A stretch of 64,000 nt of DNA from JBFLYO01 sp040756745 (GTDB lineage: Bacteria > Bacteroidota > Ignavibacteria > UBA10030 > UBA6906). The notes below the pieces were generated by a model that was not told the origin of the DNA, did not search any database, and saw only the letters and a list, made by a program, of their open reading frames with translations. Location: contig JBFLYO010000018.1 of assembly GCA_040756745.1 (NCBI GenBank), positions 1-64,000 on the forward strand, given 5' to 3'. Positions 19,891 through 27,604 of the stretch are shown in pieces. Made by a program: the position numbers and the translations under genes. Positions within the stretch are counted from its first letter, which is position 1. The number at the start of each line of letters is the position of its first letter.

Positions 19891-19925
19891 GATATCTGAA
19901 TTCGGGCCGCCAGCGGCGGCCCGAA
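19891..19925. repeat. composite palindromic repeat, copy 3 (variant hairpin)
   Basis: GATATCTGAA (19891-19900) runs into an 11-bp-stem hairpin TTCGGGCCGCC-AGC-GGCGGCCCGAA (19901-19925). Same layout as copies 1 and 2 (GATATC word, GAATTC-like junction, GC-rich hairpin) but a different hairpin sequence. Upstream TATCTGATTTCA is a decayed GATATC unit. It lies in the 362-bp gap between the HTCS gene and the papain-like gene, where I see no other gene. Confidence 0.7.
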
Positions 19926-20005
19926 AGGCGTTCGGTCGATTGGAGCAGAATTACGAGGTCTAGCTCAGGGAGTCGATGCTGGCAAACGGAAGGAGGACCC
20001 ATGCC

Positions 20006-22258
20006 ATGAAAGCTCATGCTCTGTTCCGAACCTATTGCTACGTGATATTCCTTGCACTGGTTGCTTTCTGTCAGGGCGATGCTTTTTCCCAAGATGAGCT
20101 GTCACAGATACGACAAGCCATTGTGGAAAAAGGGGCAACGTGGACTGCCAGCGAGAATTGGCTCACGAGACTTCCATCCGATGCACAAAAGAGACTGTGC
20201 GGCGTCGTTTCTCAACCACGCGATCTAACACGGGCAAAGATGCTGTCTATTCCATTGATAAGCAATCTCCCATCAAATTTTGATTGGCGCAATAACAATG
20301 GCAACTGGACTACTCCGGTAAAGAATCAATTTCCTGCGACATGTGGCAGTTGTTGGGCATTTGGTGCAATTGCACAGGTAGAATCGTGGTGGAAGATCCA
20401 CAACAGCACTCCCGACTCGATGATTGATCTGTCGGAACAGTCACTTCTTTCTTGCAGCGGTGCCGGCTCGTGTGCTGGCGGCGACGACTGGAAAGCGCTG
20501 GATTTTGTCAAATCAGTGGGCGTCCCCACTGAAGCGTGCTTTGCGTATCAGGCGAATGACCAGGTCTCTTGCAGCCAGGCATGCAGTAATTGGGCAAATG
20601 AAGCCGTCAAGATTCCGGGGTGGGGAATAATCACGCTAGAAGAGGCAGTGGTTGAGAATGTCAAGAGTGCTGTCTTCCGGCATCCTGTGCAGGCCGCGTA
20701 CCGTGTATACCAGGATTTCCCGTCCTATTCGCATGGAATCTACAAGTATGTCTGGGGCAACTACTTGGGGAACCATTTGATCCTCATCGTTGGCTGGAAT
20801 GATGAGGAACAGTCCTGGATCTGCAAGAACAGTTGGGGAACAGACTGGGGCGAAACCGTCAATTTCACTCCCCATACCCCTGGTGCAGGAAATGGCGGTT
20901 ACTTCAGGATAAAGTGGGGGGAGTGCGGCATCGGTTCGTTCATTCCATTCATCTGGGACGAAATCACCAGCGACCCTTCATTCGCTTACTCGCCTGACCG
21001 AATCGATACCGCCCTGTCCGTTGGCGATACATTATCCCAACGCGTGAATCTGGTCAATGCCGGGCCGGGGACGCTCGAGTTTTCGTCAATGGATTACCAA
21101 TCCCCACAGGTGGCACGTTTTCATTCCTCCACTTTCCACGCCTATAGCGGACGGTCGTGGTGGTGCGGCGACTCACAGATTGGTGGCTACAGCTACTACT
21201 GGCTGCAGTATCTCGATCTGCCTGTACTGAATCTTTCTCATACCAGTCTCCCGAAGTTGTCTTTCATGGGCTGCTGGGCAATGGAAAATCCTTCGAGTAG
21301 CCCTCCACCCCCATCGTTTGACGGCTGGGACGGCTGCAATGTCTGGGTGTCTGCCGATGGTGGCGAGTCTTTTGACGTGGCAGTTCCCGAGAGCCCCGCA
21401 TACAATTGCACAAGCCTGTACAGTTTTGGCGGCGCAGGTTGGGGCTGGAATATGGGGGTTGGTATTCCCGGTTGGGCAGGAAAGAGCAATGGCTGGTCGC
21501 AAATTGAATTCGACCTTCTCCCATACAGGTCAGACAGCGTCATCATCCGATTCGCCTTTGCGGCAGATGCAGGGATCAGTACTCTTGACGATCCTTCCTT
21601 GTACGGTTTCTTGATTGATGACATCACGGTAACTGATGCTGGTGGAATGCTCTTTGAGAATCATGGCGATGCCGACACAGCCATACATGTGCATGGGAAC
21701 GCTGGGTGGGAGAGAGCAGACTGGATCATGTTGACCCCCGGCACGGGAACTATCGGACCGAACGCCGTGTTGCCGACCGATCTCAGAATAACCACAAAAG
21801 GCTTGGCTGCAGGTCGTTATTACGGCATTGTGGTTTTCACCTCGAATGATGTGACATACGTCCCTAATTATTCCTTCTCAGGTGGAATCCAGATCAACCT
21901 AAGAGTTCAGGATACAGCCGCTACTGCTGTTCAAGAACAAGTCGTAGAGATCCCTCAGCATTGGGCTCTGGCGCAAAACTACCCCAACCCGTTCAACGCC
22001 TCCACCAAGATCGGATATCAGATATCTGATATCAGATATCTGAAATTGGCGGTGTACGACATCCTCGGCCGCGAAGTGGCGGTGCTTGTGAACGAGAAGA
22101 AGGAGCCGGGGAGCTACACGGTAAAGTTCAACGCAAGTGGCCTGTCGAGCGGTGTGTACATCTATCGGCTTATCGCCGGGAGCCCCGCGACAGGCTCGGG
22201 GCCGCGAGCAGAGTCGAGCGGCTTCGTGCAGGCCCGAACCATGCTTCTTTTGAAATAA
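20006..22258 (+). CDS. papain-family (C1A) cysteine protease with T9SS sorting domain
   Basis: A 750-residue secreted protease. Signal peptide about 1-28; a short propeptide; C1A catalytic domain about 90-320 with oxyanion Gln108 and nucleophile Cys116 (NQFPATCGSCWAFG), His257 (GNHLILIVGWND) and Asn275 (CKNSWGTDWGE), so the Q-C-H-N set is complete. Beta-rich domains follow (about 330-640), then a T9SS type-A sorting domain at the end (QNYPNPFNASTKIGYQ ... LGREVAVLVNEKKE ... SGVYIYRL). It is expected on the cell surface or outside. The ATG at 20006 follows AGGAGGACCCATGCC; the ATG at 20001 is out of frame and stops at once. The sorting domain contains an in-frame copy of the GATATC heptamer repeat (22014-22043), and the region before the last residues has an unusual insertion (GSPATGSGPRAESSG). 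Confidence 0.93.
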   Translation: MKAHALFRTYCYVIFLALVAFCQGDAFSQDELSQIRQAIVEKGATWTASENWLTRLPSDAQKRLCGVVSQPRDLTRAKMLSIPLISNLPSNFDWRNNNGNWTTPVKNQFPATCGSCWAFGAIAQVESWWKIHNSTPDSMIDLSEQSLLSCSGAGSCAGGDDWKALDFVKSVGVPTEACFAYQANDQVSCSQACSNWANEAVKIPGWGIITLEEAVVENVKSAVFRHPVQAAYRVYQDFPSYSHGIYKYVWGNYLGNHLILIVGWNDEEQSWICKNSWGTDWGETVNFTPHTPGAGNGGYFRIKWGECGIGSFIPFIWDEITSDPSFAYSPDRIDTALSVGDTLSQRVNLVNAGPGTLEFSSMDYQSPQVARFHSSTFHAYSGRSWWCGDSQIGGYSYYWLQYLDLPVLNLSHTSLPKLSFMGCWAMENPSSSPPPPSFDGWDGCNVWVSADGGESFDVAVPESPAYNCTSLYSFGGAGWGWNMGVGIPGWAGKSNGWSQIEFDLLPYRSDSVIIRFAFAADAGISTLDDPSLYGFLIDDITVTDAGGMLFENHGDADTAIHVHGNAGWERADWIMLTPGTGTIGPNAVLPTDLRITTKGLAAGRYYGIVVFTSNDVTYVPNYSFSGGIQINLRVQDTAATAVQEQVVEIPQHWALAQNYPNPFNASTKIGYQISDIRYLKLAVYDILGREVAVLVNEKKEPGSYTVKFNASGLSSGVYIYRLIAGSPATGSGPRAESSGFVQARTMLLLK
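22014..22043. repeat. GATATC heptamer repeat inside the protease coding sequence
   Basis: Four GATATC words at 22014, 22021, 22028 and 22035 with 7-bp period, followed by TGA. They encode the residues YQISDIRYL within the T9SS sorting domain. The same heptamer array forms the left half of the intergenic composite repeats. The reading frame and domain length are preserved relative to sister domains in this window. Confidence 0.85.
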
Positions 22259-22263
22259 GGACA

Positions 22264-22422
22264 CTACGCCGTCGGCTCCGGTTCCTCATCACGTGAGCTG
22301 GTGAGCGCGCCGAACTCCGAGAGAAGATCCCTGTGCATTACATTGCTGAATGACGATAACCAGCGAGGGAGGAATGCCTCGTCGAGAGCCCTGGCGAGTC
22401 TAGCGAGGAGGGCTTGAAACAT
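22264..22422 (-). CDS. small ORF overlapping and downstream of the next upstream small gene
   Basis: A 52-codon ORF starting at an ATG (22422-22420) that lies inside the last codons of the preceding minus-strand ORF, in another frame. The product begins MFQALLARLARALDEAFLPRW and is helical with an acidic, Pro-containing tail. The overlapping start suggests translational coupling. I do not recognise it. It may be a real second member of a two-gene unit or the shifted end of the upstream gene. Confidence 0.3.
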   Translation of the reverse strand: MFQALLARLARALDEAFLPRWLSSFSNVMHRDLLSEFGALTSSRDEEPEPTA

Positions 22423-22615
22423 TCGCGTTCAGTGCGGCGGCAAGTCGGACGTCGTCCTCGAGGCCAAAGAGAAGGTCATCCTCCCCGAACCTCCCGAGCT
22501 GCCTGGCCTCCTCAAGCAGGGCCTCGAGAATCATGAACTTCTGCTCGAGAGTGAGGGGCTCGGCGGCAAGCGACCTTCTTTTGAATGAGGAGAACCGCGC
22601 TGGGTCAGAAATCAT
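22400..22615 (-). CDS. small conserved-looking protein of unknown function
   Basis: A 71-residue ORF. The middle, PLTLEQKFMILEALLEEARQ followed by LGRF...GLEDDVRLAAALN, resembles a recurrent short helical protein with the pattern LT.E.KF..LEALYEEAR.LG......LEG.E.DIR.A..lN that I recall from FCB and other bacteria, where it is often encoded beside nucleotidyltransferase-type or toxin-like genes. No such partner is complete here. Expression is uncertain: there is no strong ribosome site before the ATG at 22615. It could be an orphan antitoxin-like protein (inference, weak). Confidence 0.4.
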   Translation of the reverse strand: MISDPARFSSFKRRSLAAEPLTLEQKFMILEALLEEARQLGRFGEDDLLFGLEDDVRLAAALNANVSSPPR

Positions 22616-22754
22616 ACATACATGTACGAAGAAACCACCAAGGATTCAACCGACGCATCTGTCTCGATACCTTGGTTTTGAACCATTCATGGCAATGACG
22701 ACATGCCGCGTGCAACGGCGCACCGACGCGCTCTTTGATCGCCTGCATGTTGGG

Positions 22755-23894
22755 CTATCGCAAGAGGACGAGCCTCTTCGAAGCCACGAACTCCCCAGCT
22801 TTCAGGCGATAGAAATACACTCCGCTCGACATCCCCGATGCATCGAATGTGATCTCGTGATGTCCCGCATCCCGGGCACCATCAACAAGCCTCGCCAACT
22901 CCTGTCCAAGGGCATTGCTGATCGTAAGCGTGACGCGCGAGGCCATGGGAAGATCGAATGAGATCACTGTGGCCGGGTTAAAAGGATTAGGATAATTCTG
23001 CTGCAATCGATACCCAGGCGGCAGGACGTCGTGGTCATCTACCCCGACCACGCCATTCCATCCGGCCAGCCGCGCCAGTAACCACCAGAACGCACCTCCC
23101 TTGAGCACACAATTCAGTCCCTGAGAATGAGCACAACACCCGGCACAAATCGTACCGGCTATTGAGGTGAGAATTGATGATGGGTGACTCTGGATCCATT
23201 GTTGTGCCCAATTGCCGGCGTAGTGCATGCGAAGAGAGTCTGTGTAGTCGCAGTTATCATCCGCGTACAGCTTCATAAAATTCGTCACTCCATCCGGGTC
23301 AAAGCTCTCTATGTCCGCAAAGTCATACAGTATCTTCCCATTGGCATTGCAGAATGCCCGGATCTGAGTGTTCCGTTGGTTCGTATTCGCGCCCTCCCCG
23401 AGCCCGTCCAGGTGCCCGGTCATGTACACGAACTTCACAGATGGAAAATCACGCTCGAGTGCGTTCATCAGGTTGAGATACACATCGACACTCTCAGCAC
23501 TCAATTCATAGAGCTCCCCGCACCAAGCCCACATGATGACGTTCCGGTTGTTTGCAGGGTCGTTGAGGATCTGCCGGGTCCTCGCCTCCCAGGTACGAAG
23601 ATCAGGCGCACCAAGATCCACCCCGTCGGCGATATTGTCATCCAGCATGCCGGCTGCAAATGAGTATTTGCTATCCCACGCCGCTATTGCGTCGACCCCC
23701 ACAGCCAACTGAGTGCCATGCGACGTGTGCCCATACGCGATTCGCAACTGAGCACGCGCCTGGTCGACGTAGGTGTCAGGAATCCAGGTAAAATTGGTGT
23801 GATAGTGATTGATGATCTGGCTTCGCGCTCCGGTCATGAGGACAAGCATCGGAACAAGCACCAGAATGCGCCGCGTGCACGGTTTCAATTTCAT
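22755..23894 (-). CDS. secreted SGNH-like protein with T9SS sorting domain
   Basis: A 379-residue exported protein. Signal peptide about 1-25; a central domain about 26-265 with IAYGHTSHGTQL, NVIMWAWCGELYEL, VKFVYMTGHLDGLGEG and KILYDFADIESFDPDG; a T9SS sorting domain about 298-379 (QQNYPNPFNPATVISF ... SGVYFYRLKAGEF ... KRLVLLR). The small Gly-His/Ser blocks and alternating strand-helix pattern suggest an SGNH/GDSL-like fold (inference), but a clear catalytic GDS is not visible. The ATG at 23894 follows AAGGAGAA, a strong ribosome site. It is monocistronic; the neighbours on both sides are unrelated. Confidence 0.7.
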   Translation of the reverse strand: MKLKPCTRRILVLVPMLVLMTGARSQIINHYHTNFTWIPDTYVDQARAQLRIAYGHTSHGTQLAVGVDAIAAWDSKYSFAAGMLDDNIADGVDLGAPDLRTWEARTRQILNDPANNRNVIMWAWCGELYELSAESVDVYLNLMNALERDFPSVKFVYMTGHLDGLGEGANTNQRNTQIRAFCNANGKILYDFADIESFDPDGVTNFMKLYADDNCDYTDSLRMHYAGNWAQQWIQSHPSSILTSIAGTICAGCCAHSQGLNCVLKGGAFWWLLARLAGWNGVVGVDDHDVLPPGYRLQQNYPNPFNPATVISFDLPMASRVTLTISNALGQELARLVDGARDAGHHEITFDASGMSSGVYFYRLKAGEFVASKRLVLLR

Positions 23895-24050
23895 TTCTCC
23901 TTGCTCGAGTGAGAATTCTCCGGACCTGGCGCCATTATCGCTTTGGCCCAGATCGGAAGGAAGAACGGGAAAAGGGAAAGAACAGTGTCGGACAGCAGGA
24001 ATTCAGAAACGCCTATGACAAAGTAGTGAGATGATGAGTGGGATTCAACA

Positions 24051-24650
24051 TCATCGGGCAACTCTGGTGTGCCGTTCGACATACATAGGGACTTCCTGGT
24101 GCACAAGGAACCGCACGGCATCGTTCAATGCGCTGGATGTAATACTCGACCTGAACTGGTGGGAGAAGACAGTAATCCCCCCCGCACATCGGATCAACTG
24201 CATCGTGAATGCCGAATCGGCTTCATCCGTCATGGCGCCGGTAATGACAAAGTCCACCGAGAGCTCCTTTTCAAGAGCCCTCAGGACCTCCTTGTTAGTG
24301 GGTTTGAGCGATTCAAGCCCGAGTGATGTCTGTTCGGCTCGGATTGTTGGAAAGGGGAAGATTCTGTATGACTGATTGGATGACTTCAGCGCCTGATAAA
24401 GCTTTACAGAGAGGTCGGTCTGCTGCCCGTCGGGTCCGGCAAAATCAAGAATCCCCAACCCAATGAGAGAGGTAAATCCGTCGAAGGGATTGATTGCAAT
24501 CGCCTTATACGAGACATCGGCAAATTCCGCACTGGTCGCCACCGATTGTGTGTATCTATCGGCGGGTTGGCCTGCGGCATGGATGACGATAACCAGAAAT
24601 GCAGTTGAGATGAGACTCAAACGCATCACCTGTCTGCGAACGCCGTTCAT
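24051..24650 (-). CDS. exported protein of unknown function, possible LpoB/CsgG-like fold
   Basis: A 199-residue protein with an N-terminal signal (about 9-28, LSLISTAFLVIVIHAAGQ) and no other membrane segment. The pattern LRALEKELSVDFVITGAMTD, then ADSAFTMQLIRCAGGITVFS, resembles the strand-helix core of LpoB/CsgG-type lipoproteins (ALG...DFVLtGsi......v.lrlvda.tG.vvws). There is no lipobox Cys. It begins 20 bp after the stop of the Ser/Thr kinase gene on the same strand, so the two are probably one operon. No further function can be read from the sequence. Confidence 0.5.
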   Translation of the reverse strand: MNGVRRQVMRLSLISTAFLVIVIHAAGQPADRYTQSVATSAEFADVSYKAIAINPFDGFTSLIGLGILDFAGPDGQQTDLSVKLYQALKSSNQSYRIFPFPTIRAEQTSLGLESLKPTNKEVLRALEKELSVDFVITGAMTDEADSAFTMQLIRCAGGITVFSHQFRSSITSSALNDAVRFLVHQEVPMYVERHTRVAR

Positions 24651-24670
24651 CGGAATCGAAGCTCCATCAG

Positions 24671-25990
24671 CTATTCAGCGATAAAGAGGATTACGACACT
24701 CCCCGGTCTTGCCTGTGTCCCCTGGGCGGGGCGCTGGAGGTTGACCCTCTCTTTCGCTGCCGGATCGGGGACCGCGACGCTGCGCATTTCTCCCACCTGG
24801 AATCCGCCCTTCCGCAACACGCTGATCGCATCGTCCTTCGTCAGGCCCACAACATTCGGAATCTGAATGAACCGTGGTTCACGATTCTGAACCTCGACCA
24901 CCGTTTGAGCCGGTGGTTCGGCGACTGCGGAACGCTGCCACGCAAGGTAACCGGCTGCCAGCACACAAATAGCCGTCAGTGCGAACGCACCTCTCATGAT
25001 CGCGCGTCGGACGCCGCTGGCAATGTGCCTCGGCGCTCTGCGGTGAGCGAGATCTTTGTGGGATGCCGCCACATTGAGGAGCTCAATAAGCTCCTTGCCA
25101 TCAGAAACTCTCTTCGCAGGGTCCTTTTCGAGACACCGATCGATGGCGTGCTCGACCGCAGCGGGAAGCTTGACCAGCTTCCCGATTGGCACAGGATCCT
25201 CGAACAGGATCTTGTGAATAGTGCCGATCGGTGTGCTGGCGTGATAGGGATACCTTCCACTGAGGGCATGATAAAGAACAACACCCAGGCTGTAGATGTC
25301 GGACCGCGAATCCACTGCCTTCCCTCCGGCCTGCTCGGGACTCATGAACTCGGGGGTTCCGAGGACAGATCCGACCTTAGTGTGTAGGGAAGCGTAGTTG
25401 GCCTGCGCTATGCCGAAGTCTGTGAGGACGGCGCTCCTCGCCTTGGCCATGATGATGTTCGAAGACTTGACGTCGCGGTGCACGATCCCGTACCGGTGAG
25501 CGTAGTCGAGCGCGCCCGCAATGCACCTCGCCATCCCGATTGCTTCGCTGACGCTGAGTCTGCCGTGCTCCTTTATCAGGTGGTGGAGGTCCGTTCCGTC
25601 AAGATATTCCATTGCCATGTAGTGGACGCCGCTCTCACTCCCTTCGTCATATATCGTAACGATATGCGGATGGCGAAGCCGGGCGATGGCGCGGGCTTCG
25701 AGATGGAATCTCTCGATGTAATCCTGATCGTTCACAAGGTGCGGCAGAAGGACCTTGAGGGCGACCTTCCGGTCAAGATTCTTCTGTATCGCCTGGTAAA
25801 CGGTCGCGTGTCCCCCCTGACCGATTTCCGCCACAAGCTCGTACTTCTGGGAGAGCGCCGCTGTGACGGTGTTGAAGAATTCGGGGACGACAATGGTCGG
25901 ACAATCGACGGACATGCCGCTGCACCGCTGACAGCGGCCTGAGTCTGGAAGGGCTTCCGCACCACAATATGGACAGCGTCGTTGAGTCAT
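24671..25990 (-). CDS. membrane Ser/Thr protein kinase with zinc ribbon and PASTA domain
   Basis: A 439-residue Hanks-type kinase. An N-terminal zinc ribbon (Cys6, Cys9, Cys20, Cys23) precedes the kinase domain (about 50-310): Gly loop GQGGHATVY, Lys79 in VALKV, Glu98, catalytic HRDVKSSN (Asp173), DFG at 191-193 and GTPEFMSPEQ at the activation loop. A transmembrane helix follows at about 333-351, then one PASTA domain (about 375-439, PNVVGLTKDDAISVLRKGGF). This is the PknB/StkP layout, in which the outer PASTA part senses peptidoglycan fragments, but with an added zinc ribbon and a single PASTA unit. All catalytic residues are present. It leads an operon with the small exported protein downstream. 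Confidence 0.93.
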   Translation of the reverse strand: MTQRRCPYCGAEALPDSGRCQRCSGMSVDCPTIVVPEFFNTVTAALSQKYELVAEIGQGGHATVYQAIQKNLDRKVALKVLLPHLVNDQDYIERFHLEARAIARLRHPHIVTIYDEGSESGVHYMAMEYLDGTDLHHLIKEHGRLSVSEAIGMARCIAGALDYAHRYGIVHRDVKSSNIIMAKARSAVLTDFGIAQANYASLHTKVGSVLGTPEFMSPEQAGGKAVDSRSDIYSLGVVLYHALSGRYPYHASTPIGTIHKILFEDPVPIGKLVKLPAAVEHAIDRCLEKDPAKRVSDGKELIELLNVAASHKDLAHRRAPRHIASGVRRAIMRGAFALTAICVLAAGYLAWQRSAVAEPPAQTVVEVQNREPRFIQIPNVVGLTKDDAISVLRKGGFQVGEMRSVAVPDPAAKERVNLQRPAQGTQARPGSVVILFIAE

Positions 25991-26552
25991 ATCAGATGCT
26001 GATCAACGCAATCCTCCCCGTCCGCGGGATCCCGCGCGGATATTACCTATGCCTCTTCTTTGGTATCTGCAAGATTGAGGCCAAAAACCCTACACGAGTG
26101 TGATGTTTCCCGCTCAAACTCTGGGGAAAACCGATGTGAATTCGCGGTTTCACAGAGCAATACGGATCCACGTGACCCGAGAGTACAAATCGACCTTCAA
26201 TCAGGAAATAGTTACCCCCGCATTTCAAAAACTTGTCCGAGATCCGACGTGGAAGCCCTTGGGTTCCAGTGGGGTTCTTGCGTTTGACAATTCCGATCAT
26301 CAAGGGTATATTTCGACACACCCGCTCGGTCTGGCTCAAAGGCCGGAACTGCTGCGACCTTCCACAGCGCTCTCCAAGCCTGATTTTTCAGAGCCAGCCC
26401 AACAGGGCGCACTCCCGCAGACGATGGACAACGTGTTCGTGCGAGAGACGGCCGTGCCGATAGACGCCCGGTCTTTGCCCGCGATACTCCATGGTGTCGC
26501 GTGTCGCCTTTCTCCGTGTTCTTACCCAATGGCCACGTAAGGGAATCCCTCC
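25991..26552. other. intergenic region with leader of the PorV-like gene
   Basis: 562 bp between two divergent genes. A strong plus-strand promoter is at 26284-26312, leaving a leader of about 230 nt. Open frames across the gap show no domain or sustained coding character. Confidence 0.5.
26284..26312 (+). promoter_or_regulatory. sigma-70-type promoter of the PorV-like/TonB receptor genes
   Basis: TTGACA (26284-26289), 17-bp spacer, TATATT (26307-26312). It is the same consensus as the promoter at 427-455 and lies about 240 bp ahead of the ATG at 26553. Confidence 0.65.
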
Positions 26553-27587
26553 ATGAATCGAATTACGCGTCTTTACGCAGTATCGGTTGTTGTGAGCAGT
26601 CTGTGTGCCTCCCACGCCTTCGGTCAAGCCAAGCTTGCACAAACAGGATTCAACTTTTTGAGCGTTGGCACGGATGCCCGTGCCACCAGTATGGGAGAGG
26701 CCTTCACGACGATCGAGGGGTCCTCCGTCTCCCTCTTCTACAACCCCGCCGGCCTTGCCGGGATCGAGTCATTCGTCGACCTTTCGCTGAGCCATTTGAA
26801 GTGGATCGCTGACATCAAGTATCTGGCGGGCACCGTTGCCTTTTCTCCGTTTGAGGGGCGGTACGGAGTCATTGGTGTCAGCTTCATGGGCATCACCTAC
26901 GGGGACTTCAAGTTTACTCAAGTCGCCGCGAATGAACAGGGATACCAGGATATCGAAGGGTGGCCGTCTCCAAGCGCCTATGTCATCGGGATCGGGTACG
27001 GGAGGGCCCTTTCCGACCAATTCTCCGTTGGCGGCCAGGTCAAGTACGCGCATCAAAGCCTCGGACAGAGCATTGTCCCCGCGTACAGGACAGTTGTCGT
27101 TGGATCGGGACAGACCCGGCAGGACACTACGTACGAGTTGAGAGACTATTCCGTCGGAACCCTGGCATTTGATTTCGGCACCCTGTTCAAGACAGGTCTG
27201 AAGAGTCTCGCCTTCGGCGTGGCCGTGAACAACTTCGCGCAGGAGATCAAGTACGAGCGCGAAAGCTTTCAACTTCCGCTCTCGTTCAAATTCGGGATTT
27301 CCATGAACCTGCTGGATCTCGTACCCGACATTGGTGAGGACCATTCCTTCGTTGCCTCCGTTGACGCCGTGCATCCCCGCTCGTATGACGAGTTTCTGAA
27401 TATTGGCGGCGAGTATATCTTCAGCAAGACAATCGCGGCCAGGATCGGGTACATCACCAACCACCCGGAGTACGGCCTGACGGCCGGCATCGGACTTCAG
27501 AAGGCAGGCATCGCAATCGATTACTCCTATATGCCGCACAAGATCTTCAACAATATTCAACGACTTTCTGTGAAATTTAGTCTATGA
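26553..27587 (+). CDS. PorV/PorQ-family outer-membrane protein
   Basis: A 344-residue outer-membrane beta-barrel of the PorV/PorQ (UPF0164) group. Signal peptide about 1-24; then the typical FLSVGTDARATSMGEAFTTI and SSVSLFYNPAGLAG blocks near the N-terminus, alternating strands throughout, and a terminal strand ending in FSL. PorV works with the T9SS: it shuttles or anchors substrates at the outer membrane. Many paralogues exist in FCB bacteria and act as general FadL-like channels, so T9SS duty is not certain. It ends by overlapping the frame before the TonB-dependent receptor (start 17 bp downstream), hence an operon. Confidence 0.85.
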   Translation: MNRITRLYAVSVVVSSLCASHAFGQAKLAQTGFNFLSVGTDARATSMGEAFTTIEGSSVSLFYNPAGLAGIESFVDLSLSHLKWIADIKYLAGTVAFSPFEGRYGVIGVSFMGITYGDFKFTQVAANEQGYQDIEGWPSPSAYVIGIGYGRALSDQFSVGGQVKYAHQSLGQSIVPAYRTVVVGSGQTRQDTTYELRDYSVGTLAFDFGTLFKTGLKSLAFGVAVNNFAQEIKYERESFQLPLSFKFGISMNLLDLVPDIGEDHSFVASVDAVHPRSYDEFLNIGGEYIFSKTIAARIGYITNHPEYGLTAGIGLQKAGIAIDYSYMPHKIFNNIQRLSVKFSL

Positions 27588-27604
27588 TCAGAAGGAGCGC
27601 AATC

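Noticed and set aside
26100..26540. A 146-codon ORF in the intergenic region before the PorV-like gene
   Set aside because: It starts upstream of the strong promoter at 26284, has no domain, and the composition is unlike neighbouring genes.
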